Assembly: GCA_030761205.1 (NCBI GenBank)
Contig: JAULJL010000002.1
Coordinates: forward strand, 39,334,814 to 39,398,813
DNA: 64,000 nt
Reading direction: 5' to 3'
Origin: Fremontodendron californicum
Taxonomy: Eukaryota > Streptophyta > Magnoliopsida > Malvales > Malvaceae
Shown: piece by piece, positions 23,621 to 34,675 of the stretch
How positions within the stretch are numbered: position 1 is the stretch's first letter
How the letters are laid out: the number at the start of each line of letters is the position of its first letter
Notes under the pieces: generated by a model
Told to the model about the DNA's origin: nothing
Databases searched by the model: none
The model's input: only the letters and a program-made list of their open reading frames with translations
Program-made: the position numbers and the translations under genes

Positions 23621-24892
23621 TAGACTCACCCCACCCCCCCCAAATCGCCAAAACAAATTGACCGCGGCTTACCTAGCTACAATTACTTGCAGTGACGGGG
23701 ACGGTAAGGCATTGAAAAGTCAGCATTTCTGACTTGCGGAAGAAGTGAACAGATTCTCAGCCACACATGTTAACACAAACACAACTTGGACTGAAGGTAT
23801 TATTTTCGGTACATGTCGTAACGACATTTAACACCACTAAGCAACTTATGAAGAAGACTAATGGTGGAAGATACTAAACAAAAAATCAAAATATAAATTA
23901 TTGAGATTTGAAAAGAACAATTATGGAAACTATGCATACAACACTAAATGCTTAATTTAAGACTCAATCTTTTGGCGATGGCTCAAATCAAAATCCAATC
24001 TTTTAAATTATAATCTATACTATTTTTAAAAAGAATTTTTAAATTGGTGTCACGAGTTAAAAGACATCAACTCAGTGGAGGAAATATTCAAAAAACCAAA
24101 CTATAAAAATTAAAAACAAATGAAATTGAATTAAAAAAAATAATTTAATAAGTTTTTAAATTTTATTTTAAATTCACTCACAAAATCACTCACGTAATTA
24201 AAAACTCACAACTCTCTCACATAACTACTCACTCATCTTCTTCTCCACAAAAACTATTTAATTATAAAAACTACCTACTTTTCACTCACATTGCGAGTTT
24301 TAAGAAATTCTAATAAATAAAAAATAAGCTTTTCAAAACGTGAATCAAGATATTTTGTGATGGTATTAGACGAATATAATACACGCGTCGTTAAATTAAT
24401 GGACTTTTTTATTTACTTGATAAAATCAAAATTAGAAAATTCAATGAAATAAAAATATGATATAAACTTAAACATTCACTTATAGTACACTAATAAAATT
24501 ATCCTTTATCCTTATACAGAAAATGATTTTAAAAAGTAGATCATAATTAGATTTGTACTTTTTACCAATAGAATAATATAATATATGCAAAGAAATAGAA
24601 ATACAAATTGTGATAACTATCATTTAAAAAAATCATGCATAAATAAATATTGAAGTAAAACAATTTATTTATCGATTTATTATTTTATTTAACCTAAAAT
24701 GTTTAAAAAAAAAAATCCTAAAAGAAATCACAATAAATAAAACTCCTATATTCTGATATTCTTATACTAGTATGAAGTATTTGGGCTTTAAGACTGACTA
24801 AAAAAAATCTGGTTCTAATGTCCTAAATTGGACCAGTCCTTATAGTAAATCGGGCCGAATTATAGCCCAAAACAAAGTCTTGGACTTTCAAA
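23621..24892. other. AT-rich intergenic DNA upstream of RPS16
   Basis: I see no gene or bounded repeat. TTGGGCTTTAAG and GGGCCGAATTATAGCCCAA near 24,781-24,869 are GGGC/GCCC-type motifs often found upstream of ribosomal protein genes. Confidence 0.45.
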
Positions 24893-24908
24893 ATGCACCG
24901 TCTTTCAA

Positions 24909-24936
24909 AAACCCTAACCTATCCTGTATATAAATA
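24909..24936 (+). promoter_or_regulatory. RPS16 telo-box and TATA-like element
   Basis: AAACCCTAA at 24909-24917 is the plant telo-box that is characteristic of ribosomal protein and other translation genes. TATATAAATA at 24927-24936 is a plausible TATA box about 90-100 bases before the start codon. A second AAACCCTAAACCC lies at about 25,006-25,018 in the probable leader. Confidence 0.65.
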
Positions 24937-25024
24937 TCTTAACGCACCCTCGTTTTCCTTCGCTGGGTTTCACTTTAAGCAAATACCGAACGCCTCTTTT
25001 CTTGGAAACCCTAAACCCAAAAAA

Positions 25025-25465
25025 ATGGCGGAAAAAGCACCGATCGAGTCCGTACAATGCTTCGGCCGCAAGAAGACAGCGGTGGCCGTAACCTACTGCA
25101 AGAGAGGCCGTGGTCTTATCAAGATTAATGGCTGTCCCATCGAGCTTGTTGAGCCCGAGATCCTCCGTTTCAAGGCGGTCGAGCCAATCCTCCTCCTCGG
25201 CCGCCAACGTTTCGCTGGCGTTGACATGAGGATCCGTGTCAAAGGCGGAGGCCACACTTCTCAGATCTACGCTATCCGTCAAAGCATTGCTAAAGCCCTC
25301 GTCGCTTTTTACCAGAAGTACGTTGATGAGCAAAGCAAGAAGGAGATTAAGGATATCTTGGTCAGGTACGATAGGACTTTGCTGGTGGCTGATCCGAGGA
25401 GGTGCGAGCCCAAGAAGTTCGGTGGAAGAGGTGCTAGGGCAAGGTTCCAGAAGAGTTACCGTTGA
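25025..25465 (+). CDS. RPS16: 40S ribosomal protein S16 (uS9)
   Basis: A single intronless frame encodes 146 aa, the normal length for plant cytosolic S16. I chose the start AAAAATGGCGG, giving MAEKAPIESVQCFGRKKTAV; the longer upstream frame would add a stretch not found in the family. Family features are GRKKTAVAVTYCKRGRG near the N terminus, RIRVKGGGHTSQIYAIRQSI in the centre, and the C terminus FGGRGARARFQKSYR. The extended C-terminal tail ending in Tyr-Arg reaches the P-site tRNA in the small subunit. Codon use is GC-richer than the surrounding DNA, as expected for a highly expressed gene. No disabling change was seen. Confidence 0.98.
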   Translation: MAEKAPIESVQCFGRKKTAVAVTYCKRGRGLIKINGCPIELVEPEILRFKAVEPILLLGRQRFAGVDMRIRVKGGGHTSQIYAIRQSIAKALVAFYQKYVDEQSKKEIKDILVRYDRTLLVADPRRCEPKKFGGRGARARFQKSYR

Positions 25466-27555
25466 AGCAATTTTATGGTTTGTTTGGGAAACTGGGTTTT
25501 GTTGTTTTTCAAGAGATGCTATGGTTATCTTCATTTTGAATTAAGTTTTGTTATGTGGGGTAAAATTAGCTATGACTGAGTTTCAGAACTTAAATGTTGT
25601 TTTGCTTTAATGTTAATTTAGACTCATTGCCTAAGTCGTTAGACATACGCCTCTGATTGTTGCGGTTTTTTATTTGATATATACTGCTGCTTCTCATGTT
25701 TCGTTTGGCTATTCAACGATTGTTTTTTTTTTCTTTTAGACTGGTTTAGTTTAGCTTTGCTGCGATACTTATTTATTGTTTTAGTTAAGACCATATGTTA
25801 TAGCTTGTAGATACATTTTGGTATGTTAATTTTGTTCAATTAGTGGTGGTTCGAGATTTATCCATTTAGTATAATTCATATGGTACGAAGATTACTGCTA
25901 TTACTCTGATGCTGTGTTTGTTAGGGAGCCAATATTACCAACTTCGCATGGTCGAATATTTATTCTTTATGACTATTATAGTGTATTTTCTGTGAAGGAA
26001 AGTGTTCGGAATCAAGTGTTAGGGTAGATTATGACTACACAATTTTACTTCCTCTTCGATGCATAGCTTTAATTCGTATTTGTTGCTAAGTCTTGGTAGA
26101 AATTTTTCTTGATTTGTTTAATTTTAGGGGTTTAGATATTCCTTAGGTTTCTCTTAGGTGGTTTTTTTTTTTTAATTAATGGTGCTTCATAATATAAGTA
26201 ACAATCAGATTTTAATTTCAATAATATAAGAAACATTCTCATGTGATAGCAATGATGATAAAGTGTCAGGAAAGAATGTGGAAAGGGAAGATTCAGTGTG
26301 ATTATAGTTCTATTCAATGGATCCTTAGTAAAGAATTTTCTACTTTGCACCCTTATTCTTATTGATACATAGCTTTAATGGATGTGGTTTTGTTGGGTTC
26401 TTGGTCTTGTGCTTATGAAATAAGTTGGCTTTTGTTGTTTGATTTAGTTTAATCAATCCTTTTTGATTTTATGTTTTGTGATTCTTTTGTGAACTTCCTC
26501 TGCTACAAATGGAAAAATGATGAAATTAAAGATTTATCAAGTGGAATATACTTGCTAGAGACTAGGACATCGTGGGAAATTGTAGAAAAAGTATTTCAAA
26601 GAAAATGGCCTTAAATAGAGATGGAGTTGAGTCGATGTAGTATAAATCTGAAGCTTGAGCTCAAAGTAAGTTGCATTTTCCATACTCAAGCTCAACTTGT
26701 TTAGGCTTGGTTACTTCAAAAATGTATTTATTTAATATACGTTTTTGTTCATATGTAAACATATATTATAGGAAATGTATATGAGCTTTTGAACAATGAA
26801 GAGTTTGATGTCGGTTCATTAAGATCCTTGAACTAGTCTTGATTGAGCTCAACTTGGTAGTGATATTATAGGAAATGTATATGAGCTTTTGAACAATGAA
26901 GAGTTTGATGTCGGTTCATTAAGATCCTTGAACTAGTCTTGATTGAGCTCAACTTGATAGTGAGGAATTACTTGTAGTATTTCTCTTATAATTTCTATTC
27001 CTCCTATTGTCCTGTTCCCTTGTTCATTTTTTCTCCAGGTGGAACTCTGTTGACAATGACGATTGATGCATATCTTCTTGTTGTGGTATCGTCATTAAGT
27101 TCGAGCATTTCCTCTATGGTATGCTTTTGTTTGTGGTCTGATCTCCTTAGTTTTGTAGTATTAGATAGATTTTTGCTTAATTTTCGCTGATACTAATCTT
27201 CTAGTATTAATATTAATTTATTTAAAAATCCGGGAAGTTTGAGGTGAAGAGATGGATGTCTTCTTTGTATATATAAGCAGTCTGAGTGTAGGTATACTTG
27301 AAATTGAAAATCTCAGAAATTAAGAACTTGGTTGCCATGGTAAGATTTGGGGTGGATAAATGAGTAAACAGATATGTCAATGGGAAGCAGATATTTAGTA
27401 CTCTCTATTAAAGACGGTAGTAGTAAGTGGTTTGTGTGGTGGCCTTGGTCGGGTGGGGTAAATTAAATTCCTACCAAAAATAAAAGAAATTAATTTGTAA
27501 TTTTAAGATTATTGTTTGGTTTATTTCTAAGTACTGAATAGACAGAAGGAAATCA
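25466..27555. other. RPS16 3' region and intergenic DNA
   Basis: T-rich sequence follows the S16 stop codon. Sequence at about 26,620-26,960 is rich in GAGCTCAA/TTGAGCTC motifs, suggesting an old repeat. Apart from the 100-bp duplication at 26763-26962 I see no gene. Confidence 0.45.
26763..26962. repeat. 100-bp tandem duplication
   Basis: The block starting ATATTATAGGAAATGTATAT at 26763 repeats exactly 100 bases later at 26863. The only difference I noticed is GGTAGTG versus GATAGTG near the end. The near-identity means the duplication is recent, or else a local assembly artefact. Confidence 0.9.
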
Positions 27556-27563
27556 GACATAGT

Positions 27564-28042
27564 TAGGGATGGCAATGGAGCAGGGCGAGAGCGGATATTG
27601 CCTTATCCACTTCCACCCCATTCCTGCATGGATGTTGGAAACATCCACATCCATGGATATCGGTTATATCCATAACCGCTCCACGGTGCTCCACTCCGCT
27701 GCTCCACGGTGCTCCACTCCGCTACACCCCAATTTATATTAATTATTTTTAATTTAATATTGTAAAAAATTATATTATAATTTATTCATGAACATAATTT
27801 TAGTATATAAAAATCTTTAATATAATATATATAATATAAAATATTAGTATATATATCTAATATAAGGAAAAATATAAAATATTTTAAAGGATAAAATAGT
27901 AATTTCAAAAGTCGGGGCAGGGCGGAGTGGAGCAAGCGTTTACCAAAACCGCTCCGCTCCACCCTGCTCCAAAAAAAAAACCTCTCCATTCGGAGCGGAT
28001 CGGTGCGAAATCCATCGGTCGGATCGGGTTTTGCCATCCCTA
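27564..28042. mobile_element. hAT MITE (479 bp)
   Basis: The termini TAGGGATGGCAA (27564-27575) and TTGCCATCCCTA (28031-28042) are exact inverses, flanked by the exact 8-bp duplication GACATAGT (27556-27563 and 28043-28050). Subterminal sequence is rich in GCTCCAC/GGAGCGG motifs (CTCCACGGTGCTCCACTCCG on the left, GGAGCGGATCGG on the right). The centre is AT-rich with no transposase. Terminal sequence and target length place it in the hAT superfamily, probably with the element at 1254-2878. Confidence 0.93.
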
Positions 28043-28050
28043 GACATAGT

Positions 28051-28605
28051 TGGGCTTATATTATTATTCCGTCCTTTAAGTTTAATTTTTTTAAAAATTT
28101 AATATAATAAATAAATTTTTTTAATTATGTATTAAATAAGTAACTACTTAAAATATTTTTATCACATGTCACTTTTTCTTTTATCTTATCTTTTTTTCAT
28201 TTAAAAATATTCAAATAACTTTGTAAATTTAATAAATAAATTGATAAATATTTAATTATAAATTTAAAAATTATATAAATAAATTCCATAATCAAATAAA
28301 ATAAATAAATATCTTTGCAATTAGCATGAGTTAAATTTTCATTATATACAAACTTCACAAATATAAAAAATATATATTACAGATTTTAATTTAATATTTT
28401 TAATACTTATTTTTTTTTTTTTACTGCATTTCATCTTATTATTACAATTTTTTTTTTATCTAAATACATCTTTTTATTGATTTTAATCTTATAATTTATT
28501 TTAATTTTATCGAAATTAATTTTACTGTTTAAATATTAAATAGAAATAATTAAATTAGAGATAGTTGGGCTAGATTATTATTCTGTCCTTTGAGCTTTTC
28601 CGACT
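28051..28605. repeat. AT-rich segment bounded by 36-bp direct repeats
   Basis: AGTTGGGCTTATATTATTAT followed by TCCGTCCTTTAAG (from about 28,048) recurs as AGTTGGGCTAGATTATTAT followed by TCTGTCCTTTGAG (from about 28,564). About 480 bases of AT-rich noncoding sequence lie between. The repeats are diverged at a few positions. Confidence 0.6.
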
Positions 28606-29104
28606 AGCTTAGTTGTAGTCTTTGTGGACCTCCTTGCACTACAAAGTCTCCACAATTTGATCAAATCTCCAAGTTAGAAGTTCAAAAAAAAAAAAAAAAA
28701 AAATCCTAGCTCAAGTCAAAATGGATGATCCTAAACTTACTCGGATGTAATTATTTTCTAGCTCAACATTATTCTTAGTCAGGGAATGCTGCACTCAAAA
28801 TTTATCAATCTTGCTTCTAGTCAACTTTCTTGCAATTTTCCTCGCCCTGTAAGCTTCACTAGACTTAGTAACTTATCGGGGTGTCAACTTTGTCGTATTT
28901 TAATCCATTTTTGTTACCAAAAATTTGTTGGTCCTCTTCTTTAATGTATAACAAATTAAATAACAATTCAATCATTAATAAGTCACCAAATATATGGCTT
29001 GATGAACATGTAGATTAAGCAAAAGTGCTTGCTATTAAAAAATATACCTGCTAGTTATGAAAATGATTCTTCATTGTAAAAAAATTATTATCTAAATTCG
29101 GAGT

Positions 29105-29190
29105 TTAATTCAGTTAGTTTATTCAATTATCCTTAAAAAATGATATTTAGTAAATTTTGAATTCGAATCTCGGTATCTGCAATCTTTTTT
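29105..29190 (+). mobile_element. SINE-like relic
   Basis: A box B-like GAATTCGAATCTC is followed by GGTATCTGCAATCTTTTTTT, the same 3' sequence as in the copy in WSD intron 5. The box A region is degraded (TTTAATTCAGTTAG). Confidence 0.5.
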
Positions 29191-29575
29191 TTATTTTCAA
29201 AACTAAACTATTTGGTATAAAAGAAAGAGTTTCCATAGGACAAAGCATTGTAGTTGTAGACCACATAATACTCAATAAAATTGAACAAATACAAATGTTT
29301 CATTGCTTGAAAATATTATTTAAACTCGAAAATTCATAGCTTGAGAAATTAATCATGATTTGATACGGTAGATTAGATAGGCATGTTTAAAAATACCAAA
29401 TTAAGTTACACCATATTAGTATGGTATTCTTCAATCATCCACCGTGCATTATGATAAAATACACAATTTTAAGATTTGAAATTAAAAATAAAATAAAATA
29501 AAAAGAGGGGAGTTGAAAATTGAAAATGCATATTAATGTGAAGTTATTTTGTGCGGAATGAGAGGTGGTGGTGGT

Positions 29576-30736
29576 TCATTTGAGGCGACGGCAAAGGGTG
29601 ATTCCATCACCAACTGGGAGCATGCAGATCTCAATCCTGGGGTCAACAGCAAGAGCCTTGTTGAGTTCCAAAACAAAGTCTCTGTAATACCTGACGTACT
29701 TCCTGAGAGGTGCATCAGGTGGTGCTACCACCGACCCATTCCATAGGGTGTTGTCGTAGCCGATCAAACCTCCTACTTTCACCAGCTCAATTAGCCTCTT
29801 GTGGTAGTTTAGGTAATTGTCCTTATCAGCATCCACAAAGATGAAGTCATACGACCCATGATTCTTTTCCTGCCATTTAGAAATAACTGAGTTATATATT
29901 CACAAATTATGAAGAAAAACATGGATGGGGTTGGTGAAAATTTACATCTTCCACTAATTGATCAAGAAGTGGCATGGCAGGGCCCTCTTTGAAATCAATT
30001 TTGTGAGCAACACCAGCCTTTTGGATAACAGGCAGACCCAGCTCGTAGTTTTCTCTGTTAACATCCATGGCCAAGATCTGCAAACATTAAAAAAACAAAA
30101 CATGACTTTAATTTCCCGTGTCATTTAAGGACAAATTCATTTTATTTTGTCTGTTAAAATCATGAATTACCTTTCCATCGTCAGGGAGAGCAAGGGCTGT
30201 GGCTAAGAGAGAGTAGCCAGTGTAGACACCAATCTCCATGGTGTTCTTGGCATTGATCAACTTAAGAAGCATGTTCAAGAATTGGCCTTCATCAGCTGAT
30301 GTAGTCATAAGGTTCCTGTTTCCAACCATTCCAATCATATGAACAATAGTTAGAATTAATTATCCAAAAAAAAGGAAAAGGAAAACACAAAGGAGGTCTA
30401 TAGATCAGTGATAATTTGAAAATCTGAATCAAGAAACGAACCATGGATGCTTGGCAGTTAACTCTCTGAGCTCCTTCATGGCTTCAGGCTCCCTCGGATA
30501 CACACTAGTCTCCAGGATATACTGCAAAAACCAAAATCCCATTAATGAAATGACAAACTAAAGTCAAAACATCGATTAAAAAATGAAAGATTCAACATAA
30601 TCAAACAATAATTTAATTTTAATTGGAAGCTTAAAGATGATACCTGGTACAGAGCATCACTTTGCAAAAGGCTCTTGTGGCCAACTTCCTGGTGCCTACC
30701 AGCCTGAGATTTCTGCTCTTCTGCATTAGTTGCCAT
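29576..30736 (-). CDS. CCoAOMT: caffeoyl-CoA O-methyltransferase
   Basis: Five minus-strand exons (30736-30644, 30521-30442, 30315-30171, 30077-29946, 29869-29576) join to 247 aa, the canonical length. The enzyme moves a methyl group from S-adenosylmethionine to caffeoyl-CoA, giving feruloyl-CoA for G and S lignin, in the cytosol. The start MATNAEEQKSQAGRHQEVGH, the SAM-binding block AKNTMEIGVYTGYSLLATAL, the metal-site block YDFIFVDADKDNYLNYH and the end YDNTLWNGSVVAPPD...ICMLPVGDGITLCRRLK are strongly conserved in lignin-type plant enzymes. All five exons fit in phase and no stop or frameshift was seen, so this should be a working gene. It is flanked by repeats and no other lignin gene is in the window. 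Confidence 0.97.
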
Positions 30737-30839
30737 TGGTACAAATCTTCAAAGGTTCTTTCTCTGCTTCCCTGTCTTCCTGAAACTGAGAGATTCGATT
30801 GCCTTTTGAATGGTAACTTGAGTTGAAAGAGGAAATCCA

Positions 30840-30923
30840 ACGGGCTTATATGGAAGTTGAAAATCCCGGTTGGACCGAGAATTTGGGTGGTTGGACCGCC
30901 TGCCAACCCGGTCGGGAGTTGGT
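30840..30923 (-). promoter_or_regulatory. CCoAOMT promoter motifs (TATA, MYB/AC-like)
   Basis: On the minus strand CATATAAG (within 30,844-30,852) is a TATA-like box about 110 bases before the start codon. Upstream, ACCAACT (30917-30923) fits the secondary-wall MYB consensus ACC(A/T)A(A/C)(T/C), and CCAACC repeats lie nearby. AC-type motifs are known to drive lignin genes; use of these particular sites is inferred. Confidence 0.5.
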
Positions 30924-30997
30924 GACTGAAGTCCCAAAATTCCATTAGTATGAATTGGGACCCATTCTTGCATTGCACCCACTCTGGCATGTGCCAA

Positions 30998-33796
30998 TAG
31001 TAGGCCAGTGAGTCATGACTTGATGGATGAGGTCAATCCATGAATTATATGATCAATTTTCTTTCTTAAGCTTTATAATAATCACCGGAATTGGAAGTAA
31101 TTTTGAAACTAATTGATTCAAGGGAGTTTTTTTTATATGGAGCATTTTTTCAATATTTATGTTCCATGTTTAGGATTGGCATCATATAAATGCTTTTTTG
31201 ATTTTAAGTGGAATTGGTGTTTAGTTACAAAAATTAAGATACTTAAACTTAAAACAAAGCTTGTAAATATTTATAATTCGTATTATAAAAACTAAAATTA
31301 AGATATCATTATTACATATATTCATGAGTCGGTCTGAAAACTCATATTATTGTTTAAAATAATATTTAAAAATATTTTTTATTAATATTTATAATTAAAT
31401 TTAAATAAAAAAAATATTTTTTATTGATGAACATTAATTTCGGACCGAACCGACCTGAATTAAAAAATCTTTGTACAAACTCAATCCAATACGAATCGAA
31501 CATGTTTCGACCCTTGAACATGTCTGATGAGTATGTTACTATGTTTGGTTAATCATATTACTAATACAACTTACTTAAAATATAGTAATAGTGCTCCAAT
31601 GACAAGTTAATTGATTAGTTTATATCCAAAAATTAGTAAGAAAAGCATGGCAGCCTAATTTTCATTAACAGTGATTCCAAAGTTGGTATTAGCAGGCTTT
31701 TGATTGGGTGGTAGTGCTGGGATCCACCAACTGTATTGTTGGTTCATGTATATGTTAAGCTAATGGAGAGTTGGTAAGAGGTTGGTGAATTGGGGAAGCA
31801 TTGTAGAAAAGAGGGAAAAAAAAAAAAACTAAAGAGAGTTGGAGCATTATTGTTTATTTATGTTTCATGATTTTATGATACCTTTATCTTGATTTTTTTT
31901 TTTTTTTTAGTTACAATACAAAGATGTTAGTTCTAGCAATTCTTTTGCCTACTTTTTTTTTCTTTTTTTTTTTGTATGGGTAAGGGATTTTATTATGTTT
32001 GGATTGAAATAATTGTAAATAAGCAATTTGGACAGAAAGAAAAAAACTATAGTTAAAGAAAAAAACAGAAAAAATAAATTGACTTTCTTATAATAATTTA
32101 TTTTTTAAATTTCTTCTCTGTGCTTTCATCTAATCAAACGTGATGTTATCCAATATCTTTTAAGTCTTTAATTATTTGTAATTTTATATTAAAGTTGGAT
32201 CTTCTCATTTATATTGTCAATTGATTTTAAGTTAGATGCTTAATATGATATCAAAGCTCAAATTTTGTTAAACTTGCATATTACTCCTTCCAAGATCAGT
32301 TGATAAATTTTTTGTCTTCGCCTAAACGTGATGTGACCAGTTAACTAATGTTATCTCACATCTATTAAATTCTAAATTACCTGTAATTTTATATTTAAGT
32401 TGAATCTTTTCATTTATTGTTGATTGATTTTTAATTAAATATTTAACACGTGATAAAATTTCAAAAGTTTTTTCTTCACTTAAGTTATAGTTTTTAGTTT
32501 GAATGCCACATTTGAGCAAGTCTTTCAAGGGTTGAAGGTCATAACCTCGACACCCCTTATACTTTCTCCAATATTGTAAAAATCACACTTGAAAATTTTC
32601 AACTTAAGTGAATGAAAAAAAGGGTATAAAAGAATAAAAAAATTGAAGGAAGTTTACCTTACCAAATGTTTAATTTGAATTCTTGCACTAGCAAAGGCAG
32701 GCAACCTTTTTGACCAAATGTTAATTTTTATATTCTAAAGAATATATGTATTATACAACTACTATGAACTTAGCCCAACAATTAAATATGGTTATCAAAA
32801 ATATTAATATAGGACGCCATATGCATTTTCCAATATTAAAATTTATGAAAAGAAACCCAGGGATGTTGATTTTAATTTTAAGAATATCCTTTAATTTCAT
32901 TATCATAAAAAAAAAATAATTAACAAAATGACATACTACCATTTTTATTTTATCAAGTGGTTAGTACAATTTTTAGAATCTTTAATTACTTCTTTTTTAT
33001 GTTAATTCTAGTACAAATGAAAATGATTTTTTTTCTTCATATTTCTGACCTCCATCTAATTTCATTGGTATTTAAATCTTTGTCAAGAAGTACTAGTAAT
33101 AAATACAAAATCAAATTACAAAATTAGAAGCTAAATAGAAACTCCTTTCTATACTTTTAATTATATAATGTAATTTATAGTATTTAATAATGAGAAGTTG
33201 GGTCAAATATTGTAGGAAAAAATTGAATACCGCGTTTGGTGAAGATCCATTGCTTTGAGTCAAAGCTTTGGTGCTAAGTGCTAACAACCCCTTTGCCAGC
33301 CCTGGACCTCACCTCACTTTTTTTTTTTTTTTTTTCTTCTTTTATTATTTCTTTGTTGGTTCCTCGACCTTATGGATTTGTCTCTATTTCTCTTTGTAAT
33401 ATTTATATTAAAACGGGTTGAGTTGAGTTGGATCGGATTAAGTTTGGATAATAAAATATTATTTGTTTAAAGCTCGATTTAATTTGTTGAATTTGAAAAA
33501 TCAATTTATTATTTAAATTATATTAAAATATGGAAAAGTTATTTTTATATTAAAATATTTTTATTTTTTTAATTAAATTTAAATAAAAAATATTTTTTAT
33601 TAATTAAATAATAATTGAAATCAAATTTCAATTTAAAATATCATATCTCAAATTCAATTTAATTCAAATTGAACCGTCAAATCATATTAGATTTGAAATT
33701 ATGTTATATGAATTATGTGATATGAATTTAAGTTTAATTTTGTTAACTCTTTTAGAATTGAATTCCACTTAAATCATCAAAATGAGCTGTTTAAGG
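30998..33796. other. AT-rich intergenic DNA with old repeats
   Basis: No gene is evident. Degraded transposon-like tracts occur at about 31,321-31,520 (TTCATGAGTCGGTCTG... to CGACCCTTGAACATGTC) and at about 33,412-33,800 (GGGTTGAGTTGAGTTGGATC). Both resemble the GGGTCGG-ended elements at 33.8 and 34.4 kb. Long poly-T runs are present. Confidence 0.4.
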
Positions 33797-33804
33797 TCTA
33801 ACGT

Positions 33805-34076
33805 AGATCTGCTTATGGGTTGGGTCGGACCGCGACTCCGTTTTTTTTTTTTATATATTTTTTGTCCAGGTCCGGCCCGTTAGACCCGAATTTACTGTTT
33901 ATCGATTAAAAATATATATTTTTTATATTTTTATAATTAAAATTAAATAAAATAATATTATTATAATAAAAAAACACTGTTTCGGATCGAGCCGGCCCGA
34001 AACAATAATATCAAACCCAGATCCGACCCAATACAATCCAGGCTTGCCTGACCGGCTGCCCGTCCATGAACAGATC
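33805..34076. mobile_element. GGGTCGG-ended TIR element A (272 bp)
   Basis: The left end AGATCTGCTTATGGGTTGGG pairs with the reverse-complemented right end AGATCTGTTCATGGACGGGC or close to it. The flanks TCTAACGT (33797-33804) and TCCAACGT (34077-34084) match at 7 of 8 positions. Both subterminal parts are GC-rich (GGTCCGGCCCG, GATCGAGCCGGCCCG) around an AT-rich core. Confidence 0.65.
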
Positions 34077-34396
34077 TCCAACGTCAAGTATTTCTAATTT
34101 TCTAAATGATTTGACTTTTTGAACTTTTTTTTTTTTTGGTTTTTTTTAAAATTTCCCATCTAAATGGCATGTAGCCAAATTATATACAACAGTAATGTAA
34201 TGGTCAACTTTTATTTCTCTATATATTTTCCTTTTGAGTTGTTTGATGATTTTGTTCTATGTTATATGCATTTGGATGTCGGTATTTAATACTTATATGT
34301 GTTCACGTGTCTTTTTTTTTTTTTTTTTAATTTTGGATCCACGAAATCGAATTAAAAGATTCAAAAGTTAGATACAATCATACAGATACGTGGATA

Positions 34397-34665
34397 GAGA
34401 CCTGCTCATGGGTCGGACAGTCCGTCCGACTCGGTAGGCTCGGCCCGTATTGGCTCAGGCCTGGACAGGATATTTTTTATCCGGCCCGACTCGAAACAGT
34501 GTTTTTGTATTATAATAATATTATATTATTTAATTATAATTATAAAAATATATATATAAAATATTTTTTTAATATGATGAACAGTGAATTCGAACCTGTC
34601 GAAGCCTGGACAAAGAATTTGAAAAAAAAATCAAGCCGCTGCTCGGTCCGGCCCATGAACACCTT
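34397..34665. mobile_element. GGGTCGG-ended TIR element B (269 bp)
   Basis: The left end GAGACCTGCTCATGGGTCGG and the right end GGTCCGGCCCATGAACACC are imperfect inverted repeats, clearly related to element A. An exact 10-bp duplication TACGTGGATA (34387-34396 and 34666-34675) flanks it. The duplication length would suit a Mutator-like element, whereas element A fits 8 bp, so I leave the superfamily open. A short frame inside is spurious. Confidence 0.75.
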
Positions 34666-34675
34666 TACGTGGATA

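Noticed and set aside
24914..25534. 206-codon minus frame over RPS16
   Set aside because: Antisense shadow of the conserved S16 coding sequence.
27786..28037. 83-codon minus frame
   Set aside because: It lies in the hAT MITE and includes its subterminal repeats.
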